Origin: Nitzschia sp. DOCU1
Lineage: Eukaryota > Bacillariophyta > Bacillariophyceae > Bacillariales > Bacillariaceae
DNA: 64,000 nt
Direction of reading: 5' to 3'
Assembly: GCA_951394045.1 (NCBI GenBank)
Contig: OX595985.1
Coordinates: forward strand, 3,038,001 to 3,102,000
Shown: positions 39,836-50,847 of the stretch, one piece after another
How positions within the stretch are numbered: position 1 is the stretch's first letter
Layout of the letters: every line of letters starts with the position of its first letter
Made by a program: the position numbers and the translations under genes
Notes under the pieces: generated by a model
What the model was told of the DNA's origin: nothing
The model's input: the letters and a program-made list of their open reading frames with translations, nothing else
The model's database searches: none

Positions 39836-40108
39836 GGAAGAAGCTGGCCTTGTCCCAACACTACAATTGGTATTGTTTCATTCCTTGACGACACATCAAA
39901 CCTATGGTGAAGGGTGGATATCCCAATTGGGCAACATTGCCAATGCGAATTCAAGGAAAGTTTATCCAGCAGGGTTTGGAGACTTGTAGTCAGCAGCTTG
40001 ATGAGTGCCATCTGAAAAGCATATAGATAGACAATGGATGAATGAATGGAGCTAACTTGAACTGTGCACAGTGTTTTCTTTGTCCTCTAGTAAAAACTAT
40101 GGATCTTT

Positions 40109-41236
40109 TTAAAGGCCAAGCTCAATCCCACACCCTGTAAATGCATTGCAAGCAGAAAATCTTTTCAGAATACCTGTAAAAAGATTTGAAGTATCCACAA
40201 CTTGTTCGTGGAATATGGTGAACGAGGAAACCTGGTTGATGACAGGAGGCCTGGGGAGATCCTTCAATGTCATTGTAACTATTCCGCGTAGGGTTCTTGG
40301 TTCATGCACAATGCCTGTAACATCTTCCAACCGACTACTGTCCATGCAAGTATCCAAGGGGGTTGTAGGACAGGTTCGTTCAGAGGGAAGAATTACTTTT
40401 GGGTCATACCCCAAATAGTTGAAGACTTCTTGGGCCATCTGATATCGAGTCACCCGTAATGGACCCCCCATATTGTAGATATTGTACTCACCACTGGGTG
40501 AATCCTGATTGGCAACAAAGTAATCCACGACTCGGCATACATGCTCAACACTCACAACAGTTCGATATTCATTGGTGAAAAAGGAAGTTGCTTTTTGATC
40601 CCTGGAAGCGCAAAAGTGCAGAAATGTATCATGGGCCTGGGTTAAGGGTGCAATGGGTCCCATGATAATATCTGAGCGCAGAATCACAGTCCACTTGGCC
40701 TTCGGATGCTCCTTCAGGTATTGTTCCATTTCCAAATTTGTCCGACCATAGACATTCACAGGGTTTGGAGCATCTTTTTCTTCATTGTAGAACCCCTCCA
40801 GGGCAGTGTTTCTTGCACCGTCATAGACATGAACAGTGGACAAGGCGACAAGACACACACCTTCTAGCTTTTGAAAAAAATATTCAGGAACATTGATCCT
40901 CCTGGCCTTTTCTGGATCTTTTTCACATGCTCCCGGAAAGGAGAGCCCAGCTGTGTGGATACAAACATCAAAACTGTGTTGCTCGAAAAGGGCATCAACT
41001 GATTCTGGATGTGTCATATCGCAGGAGAATGGGATTACTTTGACTTTGTTGAAAAGTCGTGAACATTCTTGGGTAGCATGCTCGAACCCTGGAGACTGAT
41101 TATATGTTGCAACCACCGTCACTGAATTGAGTGAGGACTCAATACCATTGATCTCAATTCCGTTTGTCATCCAGTGCGACAGCAAATGCTGCCCAAGGTA
41201 CCCAGAGGCACCGGTCAACAAAATTTTGGTTGTCAT
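40109..41236 (-). CDS. NAD-dependent epimerase/dehydratase, MAT2B/RmlD-like
   Basis: 375 residues, uninterrupted. The N-terminus has a Rossmann nucleotide-binding motif (LLTGASGYLGQHLL). ALSTVHVYDG carries the Ser/Thr of the extended SDR active site, followed by VYGRTNLEME, where the usual YxxxK has Asn in place of Lys. The middle segment (RSDIIMGP, FTNEYRTVVSVEHVCRVVDYF, YNIYNMGGP) matches dTDP-4-dehydrorhamnose-reductase-like proteins and the methionine adenosyltransferase beta subunit. The missing Lys suggests a binding or regulatory role rather than catalysis. The ATG at 41236 directly precedes the Rossmann strand. This is the best-preserved host enzyme gene of the window. Confidence 0.88.
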   Translation of the reverse strand: MTTKILLTGASGYLGQHLLSHWMTNGIEINGIESSLNSVTVVATYNQSPGFEHATQECSRLFNKVKVIPFSCDMTHPESVDALFEQHSFDVCIHTAGLSFPGACEKDPEKARRINVPEYFFQKLEGVCLVALSTVHVYDGARNTALEGFYNEEKDAPNPVNVYGRTNLEMEQYLKEHPKAKWTVILRSDIIMGPIAPLTQAHDTFLHFCASRDQKATSFFTNEYRTVVSVEHVCRVVDYFVANQDSPSGEYNIYNMGGPLRVTRYQMAQEVFNYLGYDPKVILPSERTCPTTPLDTCMDSSRLEDVTGIVHEPRTLRGIVTMTLKDLPRPPVINQVSSFTIFHEQVVDTSNLFTGILKRFSACNAFTGCGIELGL

Positions 41237-41756
41237 CTTCAGCTAGGGTGATTCTTTACTCCTATTCTTTTGAAATGGCAATCCAATAACTTGTTCCTGT
41301 TGCAGGATCTGTTCACTACTGAACGTGTAAAGAAGAAATGTGGAACGATGGACCCCAAATGAAAGTCCTCCACGATACAAAAAAATGTTATTGAGCGTTG
41401 GGTCAGGGTGCGCCAAAGTCTTCAAGGGCACAACACAACAGTTTTGGTCCACTGTGGTTGCGCACCTCGGGAGCCCTCCCGTTGCTACTGTCTGTAACCT
41501 ACACCAGCCCTATCCAGAGCGCGCGCGTCACGCACCTTTTCCCGCCGTTTTCTCGAGCCGGCCAATATCCGGCCGTTATTGTCCGTTCCCGGCCAATGCC
41601 GGCGCGCCCGGCTTGAGATTCAAAACGCTCCCATACAAATAACCTCATTATTTAGTATTGTCACGTTTCTCGTCTCTACGTGATATTAGCAGACAATACT
41701 AAAAGTCCCTTGTCACCAACGTTCGAGACTCTCCGTTGCAAGGTACCCGTCGCACC
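41237..41756. promoter_or_regulatory. Epimerase upstream region and probable leader or LTR of element F
   Basis: The sequence between the divergent epimerase and F gag starts. About 41500-41610 is rich in GCCGG/CCGGC motifs. TATTAGTATTGTCACG near 41650 and GCAGACAATACTAAAAG near 41690 share a TAGTATTGTC core in inverted form. I could not locate F LTR ends because no second copy is visible. Confidence 0.4.
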
Positions 41757-42610
41757 ATGGTGACCGTTCTTAAGGCCACCTCGGCTGATACATTCTTCAA
41801 CGATTTTCCCGCCACCGCGGCCCGAATCCAGGGACAACCTGCCTACGAAGATTTGTGCGCCCTCCGCGAGATTATCTATGAAAATGCCGCCTCGGTACCT
41901 TCCACAAGGGCAGGTGGAAACTGCGGCCACCTCAGTATGGTCATGCCCGCCCCCGCCTACGCCGCCCTGGCTAACACCGCCGCTTCGGTCGACCACGTCG
42001 CTCCGGCAGCTCCCGCCCCAGCCGCCAATGCTACGGGACCCCAAATCGCTGAAGCCAATCGAATCTACGCCGATGAACTCCGTGACTACAAAGAGGCCTT
42101 GAACCTTGACAAAGCCCTGAAAAAAGTGATTAGTTCAGCCATCGAACCCCTCTAGCTACGCCCTTTCATGGAAAAAGCCGTGGGCCTACTAAACATCACC
42201 ACTGGTGCTCTCCTCGCCAAACTTATCACCCAGGATGGCTGCATCCTACCGGCTGACTTGGTCCGCTCGCGAGCCACGCTACATGAGCCTTACTCCGCCT
42301 CGGAGCCTTTCCAGATCCTCGTCGACCGTTTCAACACCGTTTCCGATTATGCTGCCGACGGCGGCATCCCAATCAACGACATCACCCTCATCTCAAAAGG
42401 AATCGCCGCCCTCACCAACACCGGGGTACTCGAAGTCACCATCGACAAATGGGATGACAAGCCTGCTGCGGACCGAGACACTTGGAAAAAGTTCGTGGAT
42501 CATTTCACCCCCCACATTCTGAAGTACCAGCTGATCGATTTGATGGTCGTTTTCGACGTGAAGATGGACCTGACCCGCAAGGCGGGGATATGTGCGAGGG
42601 GCGACCAAAC
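41757..42610 (+). pseudogene. gag fragment of element F (retrotransposon)
   Basis: ATG 41757 opens a frame with YEDLCALREIIYENAASVPS and GGNCGHLSMVMPAPAYAAL, a gag type that I associate with diatom retrotransposons. TAG at 42153-42155 interrupts it; the same frame resumes (LRPFMEKAVGLLN) and runs to the G1 LTR at 42616. The rest of F is not visible in this window, so it was truncated by or after the G1 insertion. Confidence 0.75.
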
Positions 42611-42615
42611 TGAAC

Positions 42616-43220
42616 TGCCATACCCCACAGAGACGCATAAATAGTTTAGTCCTTTTAGTCACATATGCTGGTAGTCTTAGTAGTCGTAGACGACCGGAGT
42701 CATCCGTTGGACGGAGGACGTACAGACGGCTAACGGACACGGACACGAACAAACGGTGACGTCGTCGCCGACGGTGCACCGACGCAGCGATCAAAGGAGT
42801 CGCAGCGTTACACATGGAAGCACTCTGTCGTATATTGCATAGTAACATTCGACTAACTCATAGAGTCCCTTGCCAACGGCATGCCTACAATCTAAGCAGT
42901 AAATATTCGTCGCCTAGTAATAGAGGAGATGTATTTAGGGCAAGGAAATAATTCAGACCATGGGTATCGAGGAGTCGTAGCTAGCCAAGACTTGGGACGC
43001 CTAGTTACAGGCGATGCTATCGGCGAATCGACATATTCGAATAAATAAATATATGCGCGTTAAAGTCGTTCACAAAATGAACGACCGGTTGCAAATATTT
43101 GAAAGACGAAAATCTTTCCTCTCGTCAATCTTGTTGTTGGAAGTCAATCTAATAGAAGTAACATAGGTCTCACAATTATCATCGTCTTTATTTCATTATC
43201 GTCACCCCCGGGATAGGGCA
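42616..43220 (+). repeat. 5' LTR of element G1
   Basis: 605 bp, TGCCATACCCCACAG to CCGGGATAGGGCA. It is homologous to the H LTRs, with many substitutions and small indels, so it is older or from a different subfamily. Confidence 0.9.
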
Positions 43221-43237
43221 CAGTTTTAAAACTCCCG
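43220..43237 (+). promoter_or_regulatory. Palindromic primer-site region of G1
   Basis: Directly after the LTR: C, AGTTTTAAAACT, CCCG. The 12-bp core is a perfect palindrome at the position of a primer-binding site. The same core occurs in H (45062-45078), and a variant AGTGTTAACACT occurs in C2. Confidence 0.6.
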
Positions 43238-43244
43238 CTAGGTT

Positions 43245-44442
43245 ATGAAGACGGCCTACAGCAACCACGAGTACGCCAAGAAGGTTGCGTTCTTGTTGAC
43301 GCAAGCGGCGCATGTTAACCCTCCTCCGATTCCGTTCCGTCGTGAGAAACCGAAAGAGGACGACGAGATCGTTGGAGAAGACGAGAAGGTCAAGAAGATC
43401 AAGATCAAGCTCGACCCCAAGGACAAGGACTCGGAAGAGTTCGAAAGTCGCTGCTTTATCTTCGAAAGCGGCGACGCGGAACGATGGGCCAAGTGGCGGA
43501 TACAGTTTGAAGAACTTGTTCGCGATGTCCCCCTGGACACCGGCGAGAAGAAGATCAAGTATGCCCAGATGCTATTGGGTGGAACGGCAAGGGAGAAGTT
43601 TACGAACAAGGTGGCGGACTTGCGATTCAAGGACCCGAACGAGAAACCTGAAGACACCTTCAACGAAACAATCCAAACGATGTCGAGAGACTACTTCGGG
43701 TCAGAGCACGCCTACCGGCGCCAAAAGCAGTACCTCTGCTACCATGTCTTCATGATGGAGATGTCCCTAGCCGACTTCCGCGCTGAGCTCCTACGGCAAA
43801 ACAGGATGTTGGCCCACTTTCCGATAACTGAGGACAAGACCACATGTGAGCCGTTTGATGACGACGAGCTCGTGGAGATACTCGATCGGGCGAAGAGGAT
43901 TGAGTGGCAGCGAGACCTACTCACCTCTAACATCGACCCTTTCGCTATGAGCCTCGATGATTACTACAAGTATCTCGAGAAGCTCGAAGCCAAGCACGTC
44001 TTTGACGATGCGATGCGGCAAGAGAAAAAGAACAAAGAAAAGAAAAAAGAGGCCGGCAAGTCCAAAGGCGAAAGCAAGGACGGCGGCAAGAAACGTAAGC
44101 GAGGTAAAGACCGCAAGAAAGGCGAGAAGGGGGACCGAAAGGAACCCTGTAAGCACTGCGGCAAGTTCCATCCGGCCCCTGACGACAAGTGTTGTAGTCT
44201 CCCTGGCAATGCCAAAGATCGTCCAAACAAGCGTCCGCGAGGCAGCGGTGAGAACATGTTCTCGGCGCTCCAGATGGAGACTGTCGTCAAAGCCCTCGCC
44301 AAGAAACAGTCTAAGAAAGACAAAGGTAAAGCCAAAACCAAAAGGCAAGTAAGCTTCCAGCTGAACAAACAGTCAGACAGTAGCAGTAATGAAAGTAGCG
44401 ATTCTGACAGCGCCTACATGGACTACAATAGCGAAAATGAAC
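43245..44442 (+). CDS. gag of element G1 (N-terminal part of gag-pro)
   Basis: About 399 residues before the H insertion. The start ATG 43245 gives MKTAYSNHEYAKK. A retrotransposon Gag capsid-like domain spans roughly residues 70-240 (RWAKWRIQFEELV, YAQMLLGGTAREKF, AYRRQKQYLCYHVFM). A long Lys-rich basic stretch (about residues 265-300) follows, then the zinc-knuckle-like CKHCGKFHPAPDDKC, a Ser/Asp-rich acidic end, and direct fusion into protease (55200 onward). The apparent frame end at 44471 lies in the H LTR. Confidence 0.88.
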
Positions 44443-45061
44443 TGCCATACCCCACAGAGACGCATAATTAGTTTAGTCAAGTTAGTCCTTTGAGTTGGTA
44501 GTCTGAGTAGTCATAGACGAACGGAGTCGTCCGTTGGACGGACGACGTACAGACGGCTAACGGACACGGACGCGAACGAGCGGTGACGTCGTCGCTGACG
44601 GTGCACCGACGCAGCGATCAAAGGAGTCGCCGCGTTACACATATACGCGCTCTGTAGTATATCGCATAGTAACATTCGACTAACCCATAGAGTCCCTTGC
44701 CAACGGCATGCCTACAATCTAAGTAGTAAATATTCATCGCCTAATAGAGGAGATGTATTTAGGACAAGGAAATAATTCAGACCATGGGTAAAGAGGAGTC
44801 ATAGCTAGCCAAGACTAGGGACGCCTAGTTAGAAGGCGACGATACGAGGAATCGACATATCCGAATGGATAGCATATATGCGCGTTATTTACGCGCAGGG
44901 AACGTCGTTCACAAAATGAACGACCGGTCGCAAATATTTGAAAGACGAAAATCTTTCGTCTCGTCAATCTTGTTGTTGGAAGGAAAGTCAAATAGATGTA
45001 ATATAGGTCTCACAATTAAATTGTCTTCTATTCTTTTATTCGTCACCCCCGGGATAGGGCA
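44443..45061 (+). repeat. 5' LTR of element H
   Basis: 619 bp, TGCCATACCCC to CCGGGATAGGGCA, followed by the palindrome AGTTTTAAAACT. It matches the 3' LTR with about 5 substitutions. Confidence 0.95.
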
Positions 45062-45085
45062 CAGTTTTAAAACTCCCGTTTGAGG

Positions 45086-46879
45086 ATGAAGACCTCTTAC
45101 TCCAACCACGAGTAGGCCAAGAAAGTCGCATTGCTCCTAACTCAAGCCGCTCACGTTAACCCGCCGCTGATCCTCTTTCGTCGCGAGAAACCCAAGGACG
45201 ATGACGTTCTCCGCTCGACGAGTACTATAAGTACTTGGAAAAACTCGAGGCCAAGCACGTCTTTGACGATGCGGTCCGAGCCGACAAGAAAAACAAAGAA
45301 AAGAAAAACGCCGACCGGTCTGAAAGCGAGAGCAAAGACGGCGGTAAGAAAAGAAAGAGAGGCAAAGACCGCAAGAAGGGCGAAAAGGGGGACCGAAAGG
45401 AAGCCTGCAAGCACTGCGGCAAGTTCCACCCGGCCCCCGACGACAAGTGCTGGAGCCTCCCTGGCAATGCCAAGGAGCGCCCAAATAAGCGTCCGCGCGG
45501 AGCCCGAGAGAACATGTTCTCGGCCCTCCAAATGGAGACGGTCGTGAAAGCCCTCGCCAAGAAACAAAGTAAGAAAGAAAAAGGAAAGGCCAAAGCCAAA
45601 AGGCAGGTCAGTTTCCAGGTGAACAATCAGGCAGATAGTAGCAGTAACGAAAGTAGCGAATCCGAGAGCGACTACATTGACTACAATAGCGAAAAGGAAC
45701 ATAGTTTTGCTATTCGAGCGTCACGCCCTGGAATAGAGCTGAATAGGAAAATTGCGAGGCGGCTAACCACAGACTTAGTCGTTGAAGCTTTAAATCCTAG
45801 AGGCGAATCCTACGTCCTTAGAACTCTTCTAGACACGGGTACTAGTCGTTCTATTGTTCTTAAGAACTTTGTAACGCTTAGCCAGCTCGTTCCCACTGGA
45901 AAACGAGTTACTACTTGGACTACTATGGGTGGCAAATTCAAGACGGACAAAGTCGGAATGATTCGCTTTAGGATCCCCGAACTCTCGTCTAGTAAGGAAA
46001 TTCGTTGGCCATGTCACGTCGACGAGCATACAGATCGCGAAGACTCACCTTACGACCTGATTCTAGGACTTGACCTATTAGCCGAATTGAAGTTTGTACA
46101 CGATTTCGAGAAACGAACGATTCGATGGGGCGATAGCGAAGTCGAGATGAAGGAACGTGGTGTTGTGACGGATCCAGAGGCTCTACAGCTTCTGTACGAG
46201 ATGTCTCAAGACGCCCCCGTTATCAAAGCAGCGGAAGAACGACAAGCTAAGATCCTCGACGCCGACTACTCCAAGGTTGAGATGGAAGAGTTTGTTGACT
46301 CACTCGACTACTTAACTAAGGAGCAACGAGACGAGCTACTAGCTGAACTGAAGCAGCACCCCACACTATTCGGTGGCGGACTAGGTAAACTTAAAATAGA
46401 TCCTATTGGTCTAGAGTTAAAAGAAGGAGCAAAGCCGTATCATGCTAAGCCATTCGGCATTCCTCATGCGTACGAGCAAACGACGCGAAAAGAGATCGAA
46501 CGATTCGAAAAACTTGGAATCTGGAAGCGTGTCAACCAATCCACATGGACGGCCGGCACGTTCATTCAACCGAAGAAAACGGGCGATGTGCGCGTACTAA
46601 CAGATTTTCGGAAACTCAATGAATATCTTGTGCGCAAGCCGCACCCACTGCCAAAGATCAATGAGTTATTGCAAAAACTCCAGGGCTTTAAATGGGCAAC
46701 GGCTATTGACCTCAGCATGGGCTATTATCACATTCCAATGGATAAGTACAGCCAAGGCCTCCTCGGTACTGTAATGCCGTGGGGCTTATATCAGTACCAG
46801 GTGCTGCCGATGGGTATATCCAATGCCCCTGATATTTTCCAAAGTATCATGATGCGTCTCCTTGGTGACCTGGAGTATG
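45086..46879 (+). pseudogene. gag-pol of element H, part 1: gag remnant, protease, RT start
   Basis: ATG 45086 (MKTSYSNHE) is followed by TAG at 45113-45115. Near 45205 about 580 bp of gag are missing relative to G1. From 45235 the frame is open: basic region, CKHCGKFHPAPDDKC knuckle, protease (LLDTGTSRSIVL, then ILGLDLLAEL), and RT up to the fingers-palm (LTDFRKLNEYLV, AIDLSMGYYHIPM, LPMGISNAPDIFQ, GDLEYV). It is cut at TATG (46876-46879) by C2; the frame resumes at 52612 with VQVYMDDIL. Gag and protease are fused without a stop. Confidence 0.9.
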
Positions 46880-47412
46880 TGCACTACGTCGTTTGTAGGA
46901 TCGACAAGGTTGCGAAAAATTATGGCTAGGTTAAAAACTAGATGTATTTCTCATGCAAGTTGTCTCGTAGGCTCTCGTAGTTCTAGTAGAGTCGAGACCT
47001 TTGACATGCATCGACAACAACCCGAACAGGAGGTTGATGCATCTTGTAGTAGACTAGCTACGACGTTGTACTAGGGTTCTTTGGACGTCGTCAGCTACTC
47101 TGGAATAAAGTATAGCTACCTCGATGTCATCGAGGTGCCAGATCTTAGGTGGCATTGACACTAGGATCTCATCGGCATTTGACTAGCTGGAGTCATGCGC
47201 GATGCCTGCGTCATGCAACGTCACACCGACGGTGACGTCAATAGATTATGGGCCTTGTCCGACGATGTCCGAGACCGGCCTAGCGTCCGCGTCCGCGTGC
47301 AACGCTATCGTCATGCTACGTCATCACACATGATGTCGCACATGACTAAACAGACTAATATTATTGGACTACAATCATTCGAAGGAGTCGACGTGTAAAG
47401 CAGTGTACTGCA
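46880..47412 (-). repeat. 3' LTR of element C2
   Basis: 533 bp, apparently identical to 52075-52607. The polypurine tract (CCCGCCCCCAT on plus) adjoins it at 47413-47423. Confidence 0.97.
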
Positions 47413-47439
47413 CCCGCCCCCATGACGGAGGGACAGGAC

Positions 47440-50400
47440 TTAACTATGATAGGGATGTATGTTACGAATGTTCCAAGTCTGAGTAACTGCACCCTTCTGG
47501 ATATGTACTGTACCGTTGTCATTCACGGCGACTATTGGATACGGACCATCGTAAGGGTTAGCACCAAACTTACGTTGTTGGTCCTGCTTGATCATGATCT
47601 GTTGGCCTACGTGATACTCATACGGTAATCGCGTTTTGTTTTCTGCCGCATTGTTCTTCGCAATGCGTTGCATCTTGCGCTCACGGATGAGCTTCCAATT
47701 AGCTTCGAAGCGGGTGTTGAGAATGGCATCTCTACCGAAAACTAGTTGCATCGGAGTAGCCTGTAGCGTCGTGTGATATGTCGCGCGCACGGCGAACATC
47801 AGGGCTGCCAGGATTCCATCGAGTCCGACTGTATCGTCTGAGTGCTGCAGTTCAAACGTACGAATCATATTCCCGATAGTTTGGTGTACTCGTTCGAGTA
47901 TTGCATTCGCCTGCGGGTTTCTCGCAGTGATTGGGCGCGCAAGCACGCCGTAGTCTTCCTTGACCATTCGCCGGAATTCGCCCATGAACTCCGTGCCGCG
48001 GTCATAAATAACTTGTTGTGGCCACGGGTATCTTGTGAACCACGTCTTTTCGGCTAATTCGGCGATACTAAAAGCCTCTTTATTGGGTACGCGAACCATC
48101 TCAAACCAGCCAGTTGCCGGATCAATCATGGTAAGGCACCAAAGCTCGAGTTGTTTCTGTTTACCCTTATTTCGTTTACCCTGGTTAATCGAGTAGGGGC
48201 CTATGAGATCGACACATAGGATTTCCCAGGGTTCGCTCTCGGGTTCCTTAATTGGCAGGTGCCCATATTTAAGGGTCTTGCGTTTTGTTAATTGGCACAA
48301 CCTGCATTTCTTGCAGATATCGACAACGTCGGTTCGCAGTCCTTTCCAGTAGAAGTGCTGCCGAATCGTGTGCTCCGTCCGGGTCTCGCCCGGGTGACAC
48401 AGTGTCTCGTGGTACCACTCAACGCATCGGCGTTGGAGTGACTGCGGAATAACTATCTTACCATCTCTAACTACTAGAGGACGTTTCTTACCGCCCCCAC
48501 GAAAAACCTTTACACTATATCTACTGTCCGACGCTGCCTTTTGGAGCAGCGCGGTATCTTTTTGCTGATGTCGCATAATGTACTTGTAGGTAAGGGGGAA
48601 GACGCTTTCAGGTAGTTCGTCGCCCCCAAAGTATTCTGCGAAATTGGCCTCGGTAAAGGGCTTTTCGTCCTTACCAAGTCGACTAAGAGCGTCCGCTACT
48701 ACATTCGTCTCACCCCGAACGTAGACGAGTTCGGGACCATACTCTTCGAGGATGAGTCGCCAGCGCATAACGCGTTCGGTATTGAAGTTTTTATAGGTTA
48801 GATTCTTGTGGTCGGTGTAGACGCGAATCTGTTGACCTAGGAGAATCGTACGGAACTCCTTGAGTGTCTCTACAATAGCTAGTAGTTCCCGCTCGGTAGT
48901 AGTATACCGTGTCTGTGCGGGATTGAGTTTGCGACTATAGAACGCGATAGGCTTACCGTTCTGCGAGATGACCGCGCCAAGCTGCGTGTCGCTCGCGTCA
49001 GTATGTATATCAAACGGTAGATGAAAGTTCGGGTAAGTTAGGAGAACCTCCTTACTTATTATTTTCTTCATCGTGTCAAATGCCTCTTGGTGCGCGCCGG
49101 TCCACTCCCACTTAGCTGTTTTCGACGTAAGTGATGCGAGCGGGGCGAGGATGTGCGAACGGCGCACCCACATGTCGCGATAATAATTCACGATACCGAT
49201 GAAAGCGCGTAGTTCCTTTTTATTGCGCGGTGCGAGCATGGCTTGGATTGCTTGCACTTTGGTTGCTACTGGTTGGATGCCGTCGCGGGTAATCCAGTAG
49301 CCAAGGTATTCGAGCTCCGCTTTCGCGAAGAAGGACTTCTTGATGTTCACCTTGAGTCCCGTGTCTTTCAGACGTTGTAGTACCACGTCGAGTTTCTCTA
49401 GGTGGTCTAGGTAACTACCCTTAGTAAGTACTAGAAGATCGTCTATGTACGTACGTATGTACTCAAGGTCTGCGAACAGCGACGACATCTTTTCCTGGAA
49501 GATATCGGGGCTATTGCTGAGTCCCATAGGTAGTCGCTGCATCTCATATTTTCCCCATGGGAAGACGAGAGTGCAAAGTTTCTTTGCGTTCGGACTAAGT
49601 TCCACATGGTAGTAGCCCATGTTTAGGTCTAAACTAGTAGCGTACTGAAAACCTTCTAGTTTTAACAGTAGCTCTTGTATCTTTGGTAGCGGGAATGGCT
49701 TCCGCTTGATTCGCTTGTTGAGCTCGCGAAAGTCGTTTATGAATCGTACCGTCTTGTCCTTCTTTGGTATGATGAACGACGGTGCCGCCCATTCAGAGCG
49801 GTTAACTTTCTTTAGTACGCCGACTGCGCAGAGGCGATCAACCTCGTCGCGTAGCGTCTGTTCATATGCCTTCGGCACTGGATATGGCCTCGCATGATAT
49901 GGCGTGACATTAGGCTTTAGCTCGATATCATAGGGCTCGCCTTTCCAAGTGCCGAGCGTGCCGTCAAAGAGCGTCTCATGTTTCTGAAGAAGCGTCTTGA
50001 GGGCGGATTTATCTTCTTCCGACAGATGGTCCATCTCGGAGATTTTCTGCGGAATGTCCGCTGGGGCATATTTAGCGTCTAAGATTTGTTTAATAGACCT
50101 GGCACCACCATCTGCGTCGGCCTGCCAGGCGTCTTCGTCGGGCGTCTCGCCATATATCTTCATTGCTATAGCAGCTGAGTCCCATTCGACTTCCCTTGTC
50201 TTGAAGTCGAACTTGACACCTAGTTCTCGCAGAAGATCTCTGCCAATGATCATGTCGTAGTTGCCAAGGTCGGATGTCACCTGGAAGACCCATTCAATCA
50301 CCCTATTGGCATGAAATTCCGGAAGTTTAAACTGGATTTTTACTTCGCGGTGTGTCTCGACGACACCTCCAGCTGTCGTGAAGGTGGTTCTCGATGGTGT

Positions 50401-50811
50401 CGTCCTGACACGTAGTTTCTTGACATGCTTCTCGGAGATCAGTCCTCGTGATGCTCCGGTGTCTAGTAGCGTCGTCAACGCTGCCGCCTTGGCCTTGCCT
50501 AGGCGCGTGTTAATTTGCGCGAAACAGTACGGAATTTCGTCTGGCGCGGTTTTCTGGCGTTTTGGTGAGCTCCGGTTGTACAGTCGTGTTATCGCGTGCG
50601 ATTCCGCCGCGATACGGTAATTAATGCATTGGTCCAATGAGGCGAAGACCTCGCCCGGCTCGGACGGTATATAGACGGATGGGCGCGCATGTCGTGCCCC
50701 ATCGCGTTGCTCGTGGAAAACGAAAACTTCGTCACATCCACAATTTTTGCGTTTCCCACCTACTCTTTCAGAGACTTTGTAATAGGATAACTCGTCCTTC
50801 TGATTATGCAT
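47440..50811 (-). CDS. pol of gypsy element C2
   Basis: 1123 residues, uninterrupted, with the same domain order as C pol: protease LLDTGASRGL, RT YIDD, RNase H HTDASD, integrase HHCC finger and DDE core (VDLIGPY, YDRGTEF, LERVHQ), GPY end. By eye it differs from C at four residues: Ile/Val before FPLTYKY, Arg/Gln in MRHQ(R/Q)KD, Gly/Trp in CVE(G/W)YHE and Arg/His in TV(R/H)IQK. Gly in place of Trp at the third site is in C, within the integrase finger region, so C2 may keep the ancestral residue. All catalytic residues that I can see are present. Confidence 0.97.
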   Translation of the reverse strand: MHNQKDELSYYKVSERVGGKRKNCGCDEVFVFHEQRDGARHARPSVYIPSEPGEVFASLDQCINYRIAAESHAITRLYNRSSPKRQKTAPDEIPYCFAQINTRLGKAKAAALTTLLDTGASRGLISEKHVKKLRVRTTPSRTTFTTAGGVVETHREVKIQFKLPEFHANRVIEWVFQVTSDLGNYDMIIGRDLLRELGVKFDFKTREVEWDSAAIAMKIYGETPDEDAWQADADGGARSIKQILDAKYAPADIPQKISEMDHLSEEDKSALKTLLQKHETLFDGTLGTWKGEPYDIELKPNVTPYHARPYPVPKAYEQTLRDEVDRLCAVGVLKKVNRSEWAAPSFIIPKKDKTVRFINDFRELNKRIKRKPFPLPKIQELLLKLEGFQYATSLDLNMGYYHVELSPNAKKLCTLVFPWGKYEMQRLPMGLSNSPDIFQEKMSSLFADLEYIRTYIDDLLVLTKGSYLDHLEKLDVVLQRLKDTGLKVNIKKSFFAKAELEYLGYWITRDGIQPVATKVQAIQAMLAPRNKKELRAFIGIVNYYRDMWVRRSHILAPLASLTSKTAKWEWTGAHQEAFDTMKKIISKEVLLTYPNFHLPFDIHTDASDTQLGAVISQNGKPIAFYSRKLNPAQTRYTTTERELLAIVETLKEFRTILLGQQIRVYTDHKNLTYKNFNTERVMRWRLILEEYGPELVYVRGETNVVADALSRLGKDEKPFTEANFAEYFGGDELPESVFPLTYKYIMRHQQKDTALLQKAASDSRYSVKVFRGGGKKRPLVVRDGKIVIPQSLQRRCVEWYHETLCHPGETRTEHTIRQHFYWKGLRTDVVDICKKCRLCQLTKRKTLKYGHLPIKEPESEPWEILCVDLIGPYSINQGKRNKGKQKQLELWCLTMIDPATGWFEMVRVPNKEAFSIAELAEKTWFTRYPWPQQVIYDRGTEFMGEFRRMVKEDYGVLARPITARNPQANAILERVHQTIGNMIRTFELQHSDDTVGLDGILAALMFAVRATYHTTLQATPMQLVFGRDAILNTRFEANWKLIRERKMQRIAKNNAAENKTRLPYEYHVGQQIMIKQDQQRKFGANPYDGPYPIVAVNDNGTVHIQKGAVTQTWNIRNIHPYHS

Positions 50812-50847
50812 TAAACTAGTTTTTTCGTGTACAACTCGCTCACACCT

